From Funneliformis mosseae (Eukaryota > Glomeromycota > Glomeromycetes > Glomerales > Glomeraceae): a stretch of 17,024 nucleotides of DNA. Every line of letters begins with the position of its first letter. Position 1 is the stretch's first letter. The notes beneath the pieces are model-generated. The model saw only the letters and a list, made by a program, of their open reading frames with translations. It was not told the DNA's origin and did not search any database. Of this stretch, positions 1-9,825 are shown piece after piece. The position numbers were made by a program, and so were the translations under genes. The stretch is taken from positions 1-17,024 of the forward strand of contig CAJVPP010001953.1 in NCBI GenBank assembly GCA_910592005.1, given 5' to 3'.

Positions 1-262
1 ATATTTAAATATTTATAAGTTAATTTAAATTTAACTCAAAATTTGATTTGAACTTGACTCAACTCAAATAAATTCAAATCAAAATTAGTTGAGTTAAACT
101 CGAGTTGAGTCAAATTGAGTCAAATTTAAAATTTATATAACTCAAATCAAGTCGAGTTGAAAGATTTTATAAAATAAATTTGACTCAACTTGACTTGAAA
201 AAAACGAGTTGAATAGAGTTAATCTTTAAACTCAGCTTGACTCAACTTATTTGGAACTCTAA
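1..262 (-). repeat. Edge repeat, left copy (TTAGAG-ended inverted-repeat element, truncated by window)
   Basis: This block is rich in degenerate GAGTTGAGTCAA / TTGACTCAACTT words. Positions 133-262 align without gaps, by eye at about 80%, to the reverse complement of 16895-17024, and most differences are transitions. The inner end reads GGAACTCTAA (253-262), which on the other strand is TTAGAGTTCC. The similarity between the two copies stops there, so 262 is taken as the element end. The rest of the element runs off the window. No coding potential is visible. It is probably a non-autonomous inverted-repeat element (MITE-like). Confidence 0.7.
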
Positions 263-640
263 TTGTATATATATTCTAAAATCTAAATAGAAGTATTCTA
301 TGCTTATACTTCAGATAATAAAATTTAAATACAATTATATCTCCTTATAGTTATACAATTAGATATATAGTGACTTTTAAAGCAAATATACTTATAAAGA
401 AATTACTATAACTGTGATTATGAAGAGGGATTTTTCTTATAATTTAAACTTATCTAAAATTTCAAATGTGTGACTATATATATAATATGCTTATAAAGAG
501 TAACTATATAGAGATCCAATTGTATTAAAATATAATTATTCCTTTATTAATAAACTGATCTTAATAATATCAACTTCTTTAAAATGTTAAAGTCAATAAG
601 CGAAATTATAAGAACCTAATTGAAATATTAATTTTTATAA
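263..640. other. Gene-free AT-rich stretch
   Basis: This is unique-looking AT-rich DNA with dense stops in all frames. I see no gene, RNA or clear repeat in it. Confidence 0.6.
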
Positions 641-1290
641 TTATTGTTGAACTATAAATAAATTATAATAAATTTAAATAAATTTAAAAATAATATTTAT
701 TTTATGATATAAAATAAAATGAGATTATGGAAATAAAAATAAAAATAAAAAATAAATAAAATATTAAATAAAAAGTCTAAACAAAATAAATAAAGAAATA
801 TAACTATAAAGATAAATGAAAATAAAAATGATCAAAGAAAATAATAAATTACTATAAAATACAAAATATAATATTTATAATAAAATAAATTAAGAAATAT
901 GAATAAAAAATTAAAATAAGTGAAAGAAATACTTTGAAAAATGATAAAAGAAAATACAATAAGAAGCGAGAAAATATAAAGATATAAGAACTATAAAAAG
1001 GAATGAAAAAAATATTATAAAGATGAAATATCTTAGAAAAGACAGATTAGGAATAAAGCATATGAATAAAAATAATTATTAGAAAGAATATTAAGATATA
1101 TATTTATTAAGAAAAATACAAAGAAAATATAATAATAAATAGCTATTACATAATTAAATTTAACCAAAAAAAATGTATGAAGATGAAATAACTAAGAAAT
1201 AAAAATAATAAATGATTAAATAAAATATAAGAAAAAGTTAATAAACTATAGATAGAATATGAAATGATTGAAGAGACATAGTTAGATCTT
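641..1290. repeat. A-rich, strand-asymmetric low-complexity tract
   Basis: The + strand is dominated by AATAAA, AAATAAAAAT and AGAAAATA words. C is very rare, G exceeds C and A greatly exceeds T. The bias ends abruptly near 1290, where T-rich DNA begins. No frame is open. A very similar tract in the same orientation lies at 15330-15880. Confidence 0.6.
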
Positions 1291-1857
1291 TTTTTTTTAC
1301 TATATTAAATATTCTACTTGTCTCACAAATCTATTTGTAATTTTATTTTTTTAATAAAATCAGTTATTTTTAATTTTTTTTAGAAATGCTAGTATCTTTA
1401 CTATACATATTTTTAAAGTATTTCTAATTACTGCCATTTAATTAATAAATTTATTTCAAAAAAGTTATTTATATTGATTTTTTTTTATAAAAAAAAATTA
1501 AAAAAATTTTTTGCATTTTAAAACAATAATCACAATAAAATTATAATAAAAAAATAATTTAGAATACTTTATTTAATTAAAAAAAGTTAATTTTCCTATG
1601 AAAATTTATTTCTTTTCAATTACAAATGGTAATAAATCTGAATAAATAAATTAATTTACAGAAGGTAAATCCTTATAAATCAAATTCTTAATAAATCAAT
1701 AAAATTATTTTTTTTATTTTTTTTATAATCATTCTTTTTTTCGTATCTTAATACATTTTACAAAATGACATTTTTAAAGTATTTCTGTAAAGGTATTTTT
1801 TTCAATAATAATATTACGAATAGTTACAGTATATTTAATAAAGTTTCATAATTGTAG
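1291..1857. other. AT-rich DNA with a short dispersed direct repeat
   Basis: This is low-complexity A/T DNA. The word TTTTTAAAGTATTTCT occurs near 1410-1425 and again near 1771-1786, each time shortly after a GTATCTT (1392 and 1743). The two copies are thus about 360 bp apart in the same orientation, which suggests an old duplication or insertion. I see no gene. A TTGTAG at 1852-1857 could be a 3' splice site for the remnant that follows. Confidence 0.35.
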
Positions 1858-2780
1858 GTAATGAAATATCCATACAAAAACTTACTTGAAAAAGTGGAAT
1901 AGATATATAATAGAACAATAGGCAATAAACTATTATTATTAAATATTTATGTTTATTTAGTGTTTTCAGCTTTACCAAATGTGTTTCAAAATAATGCTAT
2001 TACTAAAAATGTATTTTACGCTATAAAAAACATAATAATAATTGAAGATCTAATAATAATTGTACAATAGAATAATCTAGAATTCAATAATATTCCCGCA
2101 ATACCTAACTGTAGAAATAGCATTACTAGATAAATACTAAATGCAATTGTAGCTCATTTTATAGCAAATGGAGAATTTGATATCTAAAGACTAAATACTA
2201 TTTTTGTATTTAGAACAAATAATGATCTTGAATAGTGTGAAAATATCCTCCCCCTTAGTATTAAAAAATTTTTTATTTTATATATTTGAGTCCCTTACAC
2301 CTATATTCTCTCACTTTCTTAAATATATTTTTTTATATAAGATTCATCATCAGAATGGTATTCCAGACGTATATATTTCTACCATCGTAATATATAAACT
2401 AACTTTAAGAGAGCAAATTGATGTTGCACCTTTCAATTATACGTTTAATCAAAATCATTAATGCACTTTATATAGTAAAATTAATATAAAATTTAATATA
2501 TATTTTTTTTTTCTTAATCTCATCTTTACTTTTGCATTATGTATTACTTTATATGAAATATTTATGATTGTTAAAAATGAATTTATCTTTAAGAGCTTAA
2601 AGAATAAAGAGCAAATAAATGTTTTATACTTGATGCAGTAGGCACATGATAAATATATTTATATCATGCGATTAGCAACAGCTTTTAGACATGTTTAATT
2701 TTTTCAAGAAATTTTTATTCTTTGACTTCGAAAAGGCCGATGCTAAATTTTTTTTTGATTGCCAAGATAATGAACTTTAA
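1858..2780 (+). pseudogene. Decayed coding remnant, unrecognised protein
   Basis: I do not recognise this protein. One frame runs from ATG at 1861 to 2286 (about 142 codons) with stops at 1900, 2068, 2131, 2185 and 2233. DNA this AT-rich should give about two to three times as many. Peptides in it include MKYPYKNLLEKVE, YLVFSALPNVFQNNAITK and RLNTIFVFRTNNDLE. A second frame takes over from about 2204 to 2725, with stops at 2459, 2639 and 2696, and contains NGIPDVYISTIVIYK, KNKEQINVLYLMQ and YIYIMRLATAFRHV. A short third frame ends at 2778-2780 and carries FFDFEKADAKFFFD. The residue mix is varied rather than N/K/I/F noise, which argues for former coding. Several stops sit where Trp or Gln would fit. 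The true start could lie upstream, because TTGTAG just before the ATG looks like a splice acceptor. Chance open frames remain possible. Confidence 0.4.
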
Positions 2781-3590
2781 TATTAGTAAAAATAGAATTA
2801 CCAGTAAATTAACTAAATCTTAATTCACTGTTATTTTTTCCATCTCTACCTGCAATGCACTATCCCTAAATGATTAAGTTAATTCTGTAATTTTTATTTC
2901 TTTGCTTAAAAAAATGAAAACAAACTTTTTTTCAGATCTTCAGAATAGTCACTTTTTAACTTTCTATTGTTTAGATAGAATAAAGATATTTGAATTGCAA
3001 ATAAGCAGAAAGAATATTATACACATGTTATGACCTTATGTAGATCTAAATCAAGCAAAATAATAATGTATAGTAGCTTTTGCTTTAGACACTTTTAAAG
3101 TTAATTATAATTATAAAATTATTATTATTTTAGTAGGTACTGCATCAATTATATAATTCAATAATTTGAAAAGTTTATTATTGATTTATACAAACTTTTC
3201 TACTCTGGTTATTAGTGATCTATCATGATTGATATGGACTGTTTAGTTCTTAGTCATTTATGATTTATTGTGTTTGATGTGTTTTCTTATAATACATCAA
3301 TTATTAAAACAATATTATTAGAACTATTGCTACCATTTTTTTCATAAAAAGGATGAAGAAATACTCAAGAAGTAAGAGAATTTTAGAAAAATATAATGAA
3401 GAAACAAAATGCTGAAATATAAAAAGATGTTCTTATAGAATTAGAAATATATATTAATTCTCAATTTTTCAGCTTTTCTTTATATATAAAAATTATCTGG
3501 TATTTTTTAACATATTTTCACTGTGAAGTGTATATTAGAACACATTAACTATATTAATGAAAAATTAAAGATGCCTAATAGTAAAATAAA
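2781..3590. other. Gene-free stretch with faint hydrophobic + frame
   Basis: No supportable gene. From 3160 to 3319 a + strand frame with only two internal stops (3226, 3244) would encode a strongly hydrophobic peptide such as LLLIYTNFSTLVISDL and DLLCLMCFLIIHQLL. It might be the decayed tail of the remnant at 1858-2780, but AT-rich DNA produces such peptides by chance. Confidence 0.3.
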
Positions 3591-5262
3591 TCAGTTATTT
3601 TTTATTTTTATTCTTTTTCTTTTTTTACTTCTTATTTTTACTTCCTTTCAATTTCTTCTTAATGACTTGAGAGATTCTTTAGTTATAATATAAGTCTCAA
3701 CCTCACATGATTCTGCCTATTCTTTACCTTCACATTCAGCTTTGTCTAGTGTAATCAATTCATATATATACTTATTAACATAATGAAGATTTTTCTGATG
3801 AAAAAGATAATATATTAAGGTATCTTTCATATTATATTCTACAAATATAATATTATTTTTCATACAGGACTATAAGTATACAACTTCATCATAATCTTTT
3901 ATCTAGAAAAGTAAATCATCATATAAGAGTACAGGATATACACCAGTAATACTGTAATTTTTAGAAAAATAATTAATCTCATTATCAGACAAGATATTAT
4001 TATTTGTCTTATCATAAAGAAATGATTCCACTTTAATAGATTACGAAGTGTATCTTGAGAGTCCTTATATCATAATCAGGCAATAGTTCTTGCAAGGTAA
4101 TATTATTTTTTATGTTTCTGTATTGATTGCACGAGATCTGATCAGTAGATCGCATCTCTAGAATACTAGATGGAACTACACGTTCATTTTTGCACAGTTC
4201 TTGAATTTCTACTATTCTTGATTTGCTATCAAATTCATATTCCTGTTTTAGAGAAAAAGACGATTGTATCTCATGTCAAATTCCTGTCACATCTCTATTA
4301 AACTTTTTCTGGTTTGCCTAATCTCTATTAGTATTATCCTAAATGAGATTTTGACTTCCAGGCTATACATATTATTGTCAGTATATTTTGTACTTCTGTT
4401 TCTAATATCAATATCCATTTCGCAAGTTGTTTCAAATATTGAAACAGCTATTCTATTTGCTGATCCAGAAATCTTAATGATTTTGAAAGCTGAGTGATAT
4501 TTATGAAACTAGAAAAATATATACAAACTTTGGGTTTTTATATCTGATCGTTGATAATTCTTTTTAATACATTTTAGGAGGATTTTAGTGAAAAAGTAAC
4601 ATAATCGTAATGTATTTTCAAAAAAAGAAAATAAATTGATATTTGTGACAGAAGTAAAAATAGGGGTTTTTTGTTAAGTTGTTACAGTAAATAGTTCTTC
4701 GCTAATGCTCTGGATAATAAAAAAATGCAAGACCATTCACAAATATGCTTGTCACAAGTATCGCTATATATATCTCTATTTTCAGATATTGCGGTTATCC
4801 GTTCTGTTGTCTTATAATTATTTGCCAGTTGTTTTTGGAGTATCAAATAATATTTAATGCAGTATTTGCTTAAAGAAAACACAGCAATATTGAAATATAC
4901 TTGTAAGGTTTCAGAAGCATTTTGTATATAATATTTGATAATTCATTTGTTCTTGACAATATCTCTTAATAACTCCATAACTAATAAATTCTTTATCAGA
5001 TTGTTTTTTAAATGTATAAATAACACTTAGTAAATTACCTCTTCTTTAGTATTAAAATCCCTTAAATGAATATGGGTTGTTTTGAATTTATGTGATTGTG
5101 AGAGAAATTATTGAGTTGTTAAAGTAGGATTAGTTTGCTAATTATTATCATCTTACTCATATTACTATTTTAACCCATCTTTTTGATGATATAAGTGTAT
5201 GGATCTTGCAAGCTATTTCTACTAAAAAGTTAGATATTTCTAAAGAATAAACACTATAGTTA
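3591..5262 (-). pseudogene. Decayed minus-strand gene remnant, unrecognised protein
   Basis: I do not recognise the product. Coding-like segments follow one another in order on the minus strand. 5252-5157 holds LVEIACKIHTLISSKRWVKI. 5100-5027 holds HLRDFNTKEEVIY. 5024-4911 holds KQSDKEFISYGVIKRYCQEQ. 4921-4682 is about 80 codons with no internal stop and holds NNYKTTERITAISENRD and CDKHICEWSCIFLLSRALAK. 4664-4248 has only two stops (4511, 4289) and holds KIIKISGSANRIAVSIFETT. 4266-4033 is 78 codons with no internal stop and holds ELCKNERVVPSSILEMRS. 4040-3591 has four stops (3905, 3872, 3719, 3650) and ends in a Lys/Arg-rich tail (KKRKRIKIKNN). Shifts between frames imply indels or small introns. 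Together this is a gene remnant of roughly 500 codons. I see no transposase, polymerase or kinase motif. The start is unknown and may lie above 5262. Confidence 0.55.
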
Positions 5263-5334
5263 TTCTTTTTTTATAGTTACTACATGTTTCTTTATAAGTG
5301 ATAGTAATTTTGTAATAAGAAAAAATTTTTTGAT

Positions 5335-5455
5335 AAAAGTTATTGAGAACTTATAATGAGAAAAAATTGATAAACAGTCTGTTAAGGATTGAACAAAGGT
5401 TATTGAGGACTTATAAGAGAAAAAAATTTGATAAATAGTCTATTGAAAACTGAGA
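5335..5455 (+). repeat. Two-copy ~60-bp tandem duplication
   Basis: Copy 1 (5335-5394) and copy 2 (5395-5455) share GTTATTGAG.ACTTATAA, a GAGAAAAAA.TTGATAAA block and an AGTCTRTT block. A part-copy may precede at about 5305-5334. The 60-nt period would give a 20-residue peptide repeat (KVIE.L..EK..DKQS) on the + strand, but stop codons interrupt it. Confidence 0.6.
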
Positions 5456-6234
5456 TTAAGATGAAAAAAATGAAAAAAAAGACGATGATAAAGATAGGGA
5501 AGAAAAATAACAACATGATAACCTAAATTTCACTCATTTTAAAAAATAAATAAACATTAGCCAACCAGTCAGAGTAGGATTAGAAATCATTTTGCTTCTT
5601 AGACAAAGCAGATTCTCTCAACTTTCTTAACAAAAAAAGAAAAATATGTTGAGCAAGTTTTAACGAGAGATAGTGACATAACTTTCACTTTAGTTTATAC
5701 TAGTTAGTAGAAATAAGATATATTAGAAAGGTTTACATTTACCATACAAAGATGAAATTCTAACATTCTTACAAGGATAAATATATATAACGTATTATTT
5801 AAAATTTTAAAAATAAAAAAGTGTAAATAAAAGTTGACAACAGAAATGGTATTACTAATAGAGTAATCATTAAATTTTCTAAATTTCTATGATCTAATTT
5901 TTGCATAAGATCCTGGATTTATTAAGTAATCTTTAAATACATTTTTATATCATCTAAGTAATAAAAAAAATTTGAGTGAATTATTTTTTCATAATGTTAC
6001 TTACATATATAAACACTTTATATTCATAAATCAAATCATATAAAAGCAAATTTAATTTTTTATATATAATTGTATTTATTTTTTGTATATGTAAAATAGT
6101 AACTGCAATACTATTTTTTATTAAAAATATGCCTAGTTATTTTGCACTATTATCAACAATTATATGAAAAAAATATCAAAACAAAAATATAGATGTTAAT
6201 TTAACTTTTCTTTTTAACTAATAACTTTTTTAGG
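5456..6234. other. Gene-free stretch, weak + strand peptide trace
   Basis: No supportable gene. A + frame from 5460 to 5726 continues from the tandem repeat with an acidic run (KKDDDKDREEK) and then INISQPVRVGLEIILLLRQS. It holds seven stops in 88 codons, no better than chance. It may be the last trace of a gene. The rest, 5727-6234, shows nothing. Confidence 0.3.
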
Positions 6235-6811
6235 TAAAAACACGAAAGTGAATGACACTATTAAATTAAATAATATTTATGTCATCATTTGTCATAAGCA
6301 TTAAATCATCTTCAGGTAAATGTAACTACTCTCGTAAATCCTATGTATATCACCAGTAGAAGGAATAAACGAACGAATTTTTCTCTACAACAAATTCATT
6401 TTGAATAACTGCAAAAAAATTAAAGATTTTTGCGTAGCTTCAAATAAAAAAGTAATTATACATAAAGCTAATTCAATAATCAAATTCTTCTTTTTTTCTC
6501 AACAAGCGAGATAGCAAATAATATAATCCAATTATCAACAGCTTGAATGCTATATGTTCTTACTGTCTTGACATTTTTGATCAGATAATTTAAATTGTCA
6601 GCAAGTATCCTATATAGATTGCAAACAACCATTATAATTTTTTGTATTACTAACAGTATATCTTTTAGTAGATTTATAAGAAGGCATTGATACTTCAATC
6701 TTTAACAATCTAAAATCTTAGAACAAGTAAGTAAATTTGTTTTGCAGAGATGAATATCACTTTTAAATAATTTATTAATTTTTTAATCCTTTCAATCCAT
6801 TCTTGAATATC
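6235..6811 (-). pseudogene. Possible faint coding remnant, unrecognised
   Basis: Weak case. On the minus strand, 6811-6710 is open for 33 codons (DIQEWIERIKKLINYLKV) and 6698-6480 is open for about 72 codons (NVKTVRTYSIQAVDNW). A short frame near 6330-6235 reads LPEDDLMLMTNDDINII. The peptides are in different frames with stops between them, and no family is recognisable. A chance origin is quite possible. Confidence 0.25.
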
Positions 6812-7350
6812 AGTTTATTTTTATTCTTGATAAATTCAAAATAATATAAATTGATAGAAATAATTTATAAAACAAAAAAAAAATATATAATCATCCAATG
6901 AATCCATTTCTGATAGCTTTCAGCATAGTAAAATTTTTTTGTTTTTTGAGTATTACCTTTAATTGAAGGTTCTCACAAAAATGATATATTCGTAATTAGA
7001 AGACATCTTTTAGTTGTATAACTCATCACATTTTTGAGAACTTACCTCTTCCTATTATTCTCTTTTTTTTCAATAAACTTCTGCGTGGGTTTTTTACTTC
7101 ATAGTATCATTATATATTAAGATGTATTGCATAATTATTATATAGAAATTTTACAAATTAAAAGTATTTTTCAATTAGCTTAAGTACAAGAATTAATAAA
7201 ACATATTTAAATTTAATTATAAATTTATTAATGCATATATATTTATTATACTGACATAAAAAATTATTTTTTCTGATTGTAAAGTCTGAATATGCTATCA
7301 AGGTTTATCAGCTCTAAATTGTAATATAATATTTTTTAAAGTTTTGATTT
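6812..7350. other. Gene-free AT-rich stretch
   Basis: I see no gene, RNA or convincing repeat here. Stops are dense in all six frames. Confidence 0.55.
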
Positions 7351-7351
7351 T

Positions 7352-7606
7352 TTTGATAAATTTATGCTTAGTAATAACTTTATTTTCTTTTTAGCAGAAG
7401 AAGAAGTTTTAGAGCCATTGACTCAAATTGATAAATACAAACTTTCTTACATTTTGATAAATTTATGCATATTAATAACTGCATTTTCTTTTTAGCAGAG
7501 TTTTAGAAAATTGTAAATACAAATATTTTTTAATAACTTTATATATTTTTAACAATATATTTTGACAAATTTATATTACTAATTATTCTATTCTTTTTTT
7601 ATCAGA
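7352..7606 (+). repeat. Three-copy ~104-bp tandem repeat
   Basis: The block TTTTGATAAATTTATGC.TA..TAATAACT..ATTTTCTTTTTAGCAGA starts at about 7351, again at about 7452, and in decayed form (TTTTGACAAATTTAT ... TTTTTTTATCAGAA) at about 7560. The spacings are about 101 and 108 bp. The second half of each copy resembles a pyrimidine tract with a TTTTTAG splice acceptor, but no exon follows. Confidence 0.6.
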
Positions 7607-7820
7607 ATTTTTTTTATTTTTATTTTTTATTTTTTATTTTTATATAATATACATTTTTTTTTTTTACTATTTTTTCTTCAAATATTTTTTTTTAATTAGT
7701 TTTTGTTTTTTTTATTCTTAATATACATTTTTTTTTGCTTTTTTTTTTACTATTTTTTTTTTTTCAAACATTTTTTTAAATTAGTCTTTATTTTTTTTTT
7801 ATTTTTTTTATCTTGAAAAA
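7607..7820. repeat. T-rich (+ strand) polypyrimidine tract
   Basis: Long T runs are broken mostly by A and occasional C (ATTTTTTATTTTTATATA, CATTTTTTTTTTTTACTATT). Two sub-blocks, near 7650-7705 and 7720-7795, resemble each other (ATACATTTTTTTT ... ACTATTTTTT ... AAATTAGT), so this is a slipped duplication. It is not coding. Confidence 0.55.
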
Positions 7821-7870
7821 TGGAACTTTAAACACTTAAATCTACATATTTATTTTGAGTAGCAAGACTC

Positions 7871-8349
7871 AATTCATATCAAATATCAGCTAGAGACTCA
7901 ATTTTTTTAGGCTATTAGAATACTAACATTCTCGTTATATAGCCTAAATACTATTTATAATAATAATAACAAAATAAGTATCAATTTTATAAATTATAAC
8001 AAATTCATTAATTCTTTTGTTTTTAGTATAAATCAATTGCAAAAAGTATTAATTTATTAAAATACATAAAATTTTTTTGATAAAATATATTAATTTCATT
8101 ATAAAAATCTTATAATTTTCAATGTATTAAAATATAATTTATTTTTATTATTTTATATTTCTTTTGAATAACAGATCCAGTTTATATCAAATATTAGCTG
8201 AAAACAAATTTTTTCTCATTATACAACCTAAGTATTATTTATAATAATAGTAGCAAACAAATACAAATTTTATAAATTACAAAAATATTAATTTATTAAA
8301 TATATACAATTTTATTATAAAATCTTATAATTTCAATATATTGTATATT
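7871..8349 (+). repeat. ~300-bp imperfect direct duplication
   Basis: Copy 1 begins at about 7871 (TCATATCAAATATCAGCTAG) and copy 2 at about 8179 (TTTATATCAAATATTAGCTG). Matching blocks follow in order: TATATAGCCTAAATACTATT against TATACAACCTAAGTATTATT, ATTTATAATAATAATAACAAA against ATTTATAATAATAGTAGCAA, a shared TTTTATAAATTA, and ATCTTATAATTTTCAAT against ATCTTATAATTTCAAT. Copy 1 is longer because of inserted DNA. No coding frame spans either copy. Confidence 0.6.
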
Positions 8350-8601
8350 ATTAATTAATAATTCCTTATATATCATTTTTTATAAAAAAAAAAATGCTAA
8401 AAAATAATTTCTTATAAAATATAAGGAAATGTAATACAGAATTTTAAAAATATATACAAAACATATTTATAATATAAAAAATATATGCAAATTTTTATAG
8501 AGTTAGCTGATTCTAAATAAAAAAGATTTCTTTAAGATCAAATATATCATTATAGCTGATTTTAGTAGATATTTTCTAATTAAATCTTTGCAAACTAAAG
8601 A

Positions 8602-9644
8602 TTAGAGCTTTATAATAAGCTGAGCTACTTGCAAGCTAAATAAGCTAACTCATTTAAGTTTAGTTCAAGCTACTATAAAATGAGCTATGAGTCAAATAAG
8701 CTAACTTATACTGTGACTTGATTTGTATTGCAGTTCAACTTATTAGTTTGCATTTTTTTCTTTGAAGTAAATAAATTTAAAGGAGGTTTTTTTTTGAAGA
8801 AAAGATGCTTTGATGGTGTTTACTTAAAGAAAAATAACCTTAGTAATGTTTTCTTTAAAGAAAAATGAATCTGATGATATTTACTTTGAAGAAATATGAA
8901 TCTGATGATATTTCCTTTGAAGAAAAATGCATCTAGTAGCATTTTTTTTAAAGAAAAATGCACCTAAGATTGAATTTCTTTAAAGAATTCACTTTCAGAA
9001 TGATTTTTATAAAGGATTTTAATTTCAGATGTGATTCCTTTAAAAGAAAAGCCACAGAGGCGATTCTCTTTAAAAAAATCCCTCTAGAAATGAAATCCTT
9101 TAAGAAAAACATTTTAGAAATAAAATCTTCAAGAAAAACATTCTGAAAATAAATCCTTCAAGAAAAACATTCTGGAAATGAAATCCTTAAGAAAAATGTT
9201 CTAGAAATAAAATCCTTTAAGAAAAATATTTCAGAAATGAAATCCTTTAAAGAAATCATTCTGGAAATAAAATTCTTCAAGAAAATCATTTTGGAAATGA
9301 AATTCTTTAAGGAAAATGTTTTAGAAATGAAATCCTTTAAAAAAACATTTTAGAAATGAAATTCTTCAAGGAAAATATTCTAAAAATAAAATTTTTCAAG
9401 AAAATCATCTGTAAAAAATTCTTTTAAAGAAATTACTCTAGAAACGTTTCTTTCAAAGAGAAGTATTCATAAATGTTTCTTTCAATGAAAACATTCTAGA
9501 AATGTTTTCAAATAAGCCAGTTTGACTTAGCTTGGCTTGACTTGTCAATTAATCTCCTAAGCTGAGCTAAGCTAAGTTAGAAAAAAAATAACTTAGCTCA
9601 AGTCAGTAGTAAGCCAAGTCAAGTTGGCTTATGTAGAGCTTTAA
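8602..9644. mobile_element. Composite inverted-repeat element with minisatellite core (MITE-like)
   Basis: The left end (from 8602) reads TTAGAGCTTTATAATAAGC. The right end (to 9644), reverse-complemented, reads TTAAAGCTCTACATAAGCC. Both arms (about 8602-8740 and 9510-9644) are built of AAGCT/GACTTG words such as TAAGCTAACT and AAGCCAAGTCAAGTTGGC. Between them sits a 30-bp tandem array. The ends resemble those of the repeats at 1-262, 14767-15180 and 16895-17024. Flanking words ACTAAAGA (8594-8601) and ACTGAGAT (9645-9652) are only partly alike, so a target duplication is not established. No transposase is inside, so it would be non-autonomous. Confidence 0.55.
8764..9508 (+). repeat. 30-bp minisatellite, about 13 clear copies plus decayed ones
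   Basis: From 9084 the array is regular, with 29-30 bp units of the type CTAGAAATGAAATCCTTTAA followed by GAAAAACATT. Successive unit starts fall near 9084, 9114, 9143, 9172, 9201, 9231, 9261, 9291, 9321 and 9350, and more divergent units continue to about 9508. From about 8764 to 9083 the same period is visible in older form (CTTTGAAGAAAAATG..TCTGATGATATTT). Because 30 is divisible by three, short repetitive open frames appear, such as 8958-9146, but these are by-products. Many unit junctions read TTCTAGAA or TTCTGGAA. Confidence 0.75.
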
Positions 9645-9763
9645 ACTGAGATATGTATATGCTTTGCAGTATATAATAAAACTTAATTAATTAAGGTATT
9701 ACAGTATATAAAAGAATTTAACTAACTGAGATATGAATATACTTTACAGTATATAATAGAACT
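9645..9763 (+). repeat. Three-copy ~40-bp tandem repeat
   Basis: ACTGAGATATGTATATGCTT plus TGCAGTATATAATAAAACTT begins near 9645. A shortened copy (AAGGTATTACAGTATATAAA) begins near 9692. A third copy (ACTGAGATATGAATATACTT plus TACAGTATATAATAGAAC) begins near 9726. I see no coding role. Confidence 0.6.
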
Positions 9764-9788
9764 ATTAACTTATTGAGTTAATATTAGA

Positions 9789-9791
9789 TTA
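9789..9791. repeat. Candidate 3-bp target-site duplication TTA (left)
   Basis: TTA directly abuts the left terminal inverted repeat and recurs at 14147-14149 directly after the right one. Three bases in AT-rich DNA can match by chance. The alternative TA is contained in it. Confidence 0.5.
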
Positions 9792-9825
9792 GGCGACATA
9801 AAGTTAAAAAATTAGTTTTCATATC
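9792..9825 (+). repeat. Left terminal inverted repeat of the transposon
   Basis: It starts GGCGACATAAAG and ends TTAGTTTTCATATC. Against the reverse complement of 14113-14146 it differs at positions 3, 6, 8 and 12 only, and three of these differences are transitions. The inner 22 bases are identical. Weaker similarity continues inward (a shared CCAAT and ATGCTC near 9885-9900 against about 14030-14060). Confidence 0.85.

Noticed and set aside
4264..4497. 77-residue hydrophobic + strand open frame
   Set aside because: It is antisense to the minus-strand remnant segment holding KIIKISGSANRIAVS. Its hydrophobicity is what a shadow of AT-rich polar codons gives.
7300..7400. Further TTAGAG-type ends (AGCTCTAA near 7311, TTAGAGCC near 7408)
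   Set aside because: They lack the extended consensus after the hexamer and have no matching arm nearby.
8958..9146. Open frame on the + strand with a repeating 10-residue pattern
   Set aside because: It lies wholly in the 30-bp minisatellite. A repeat length divisible by three creates such frames without selection.
9084..9508. Regular 30-bp repeats considered as a CRISPR array
   Set aside because: The units are contiguous with no unique spacers, and the setting is eukaryotic.
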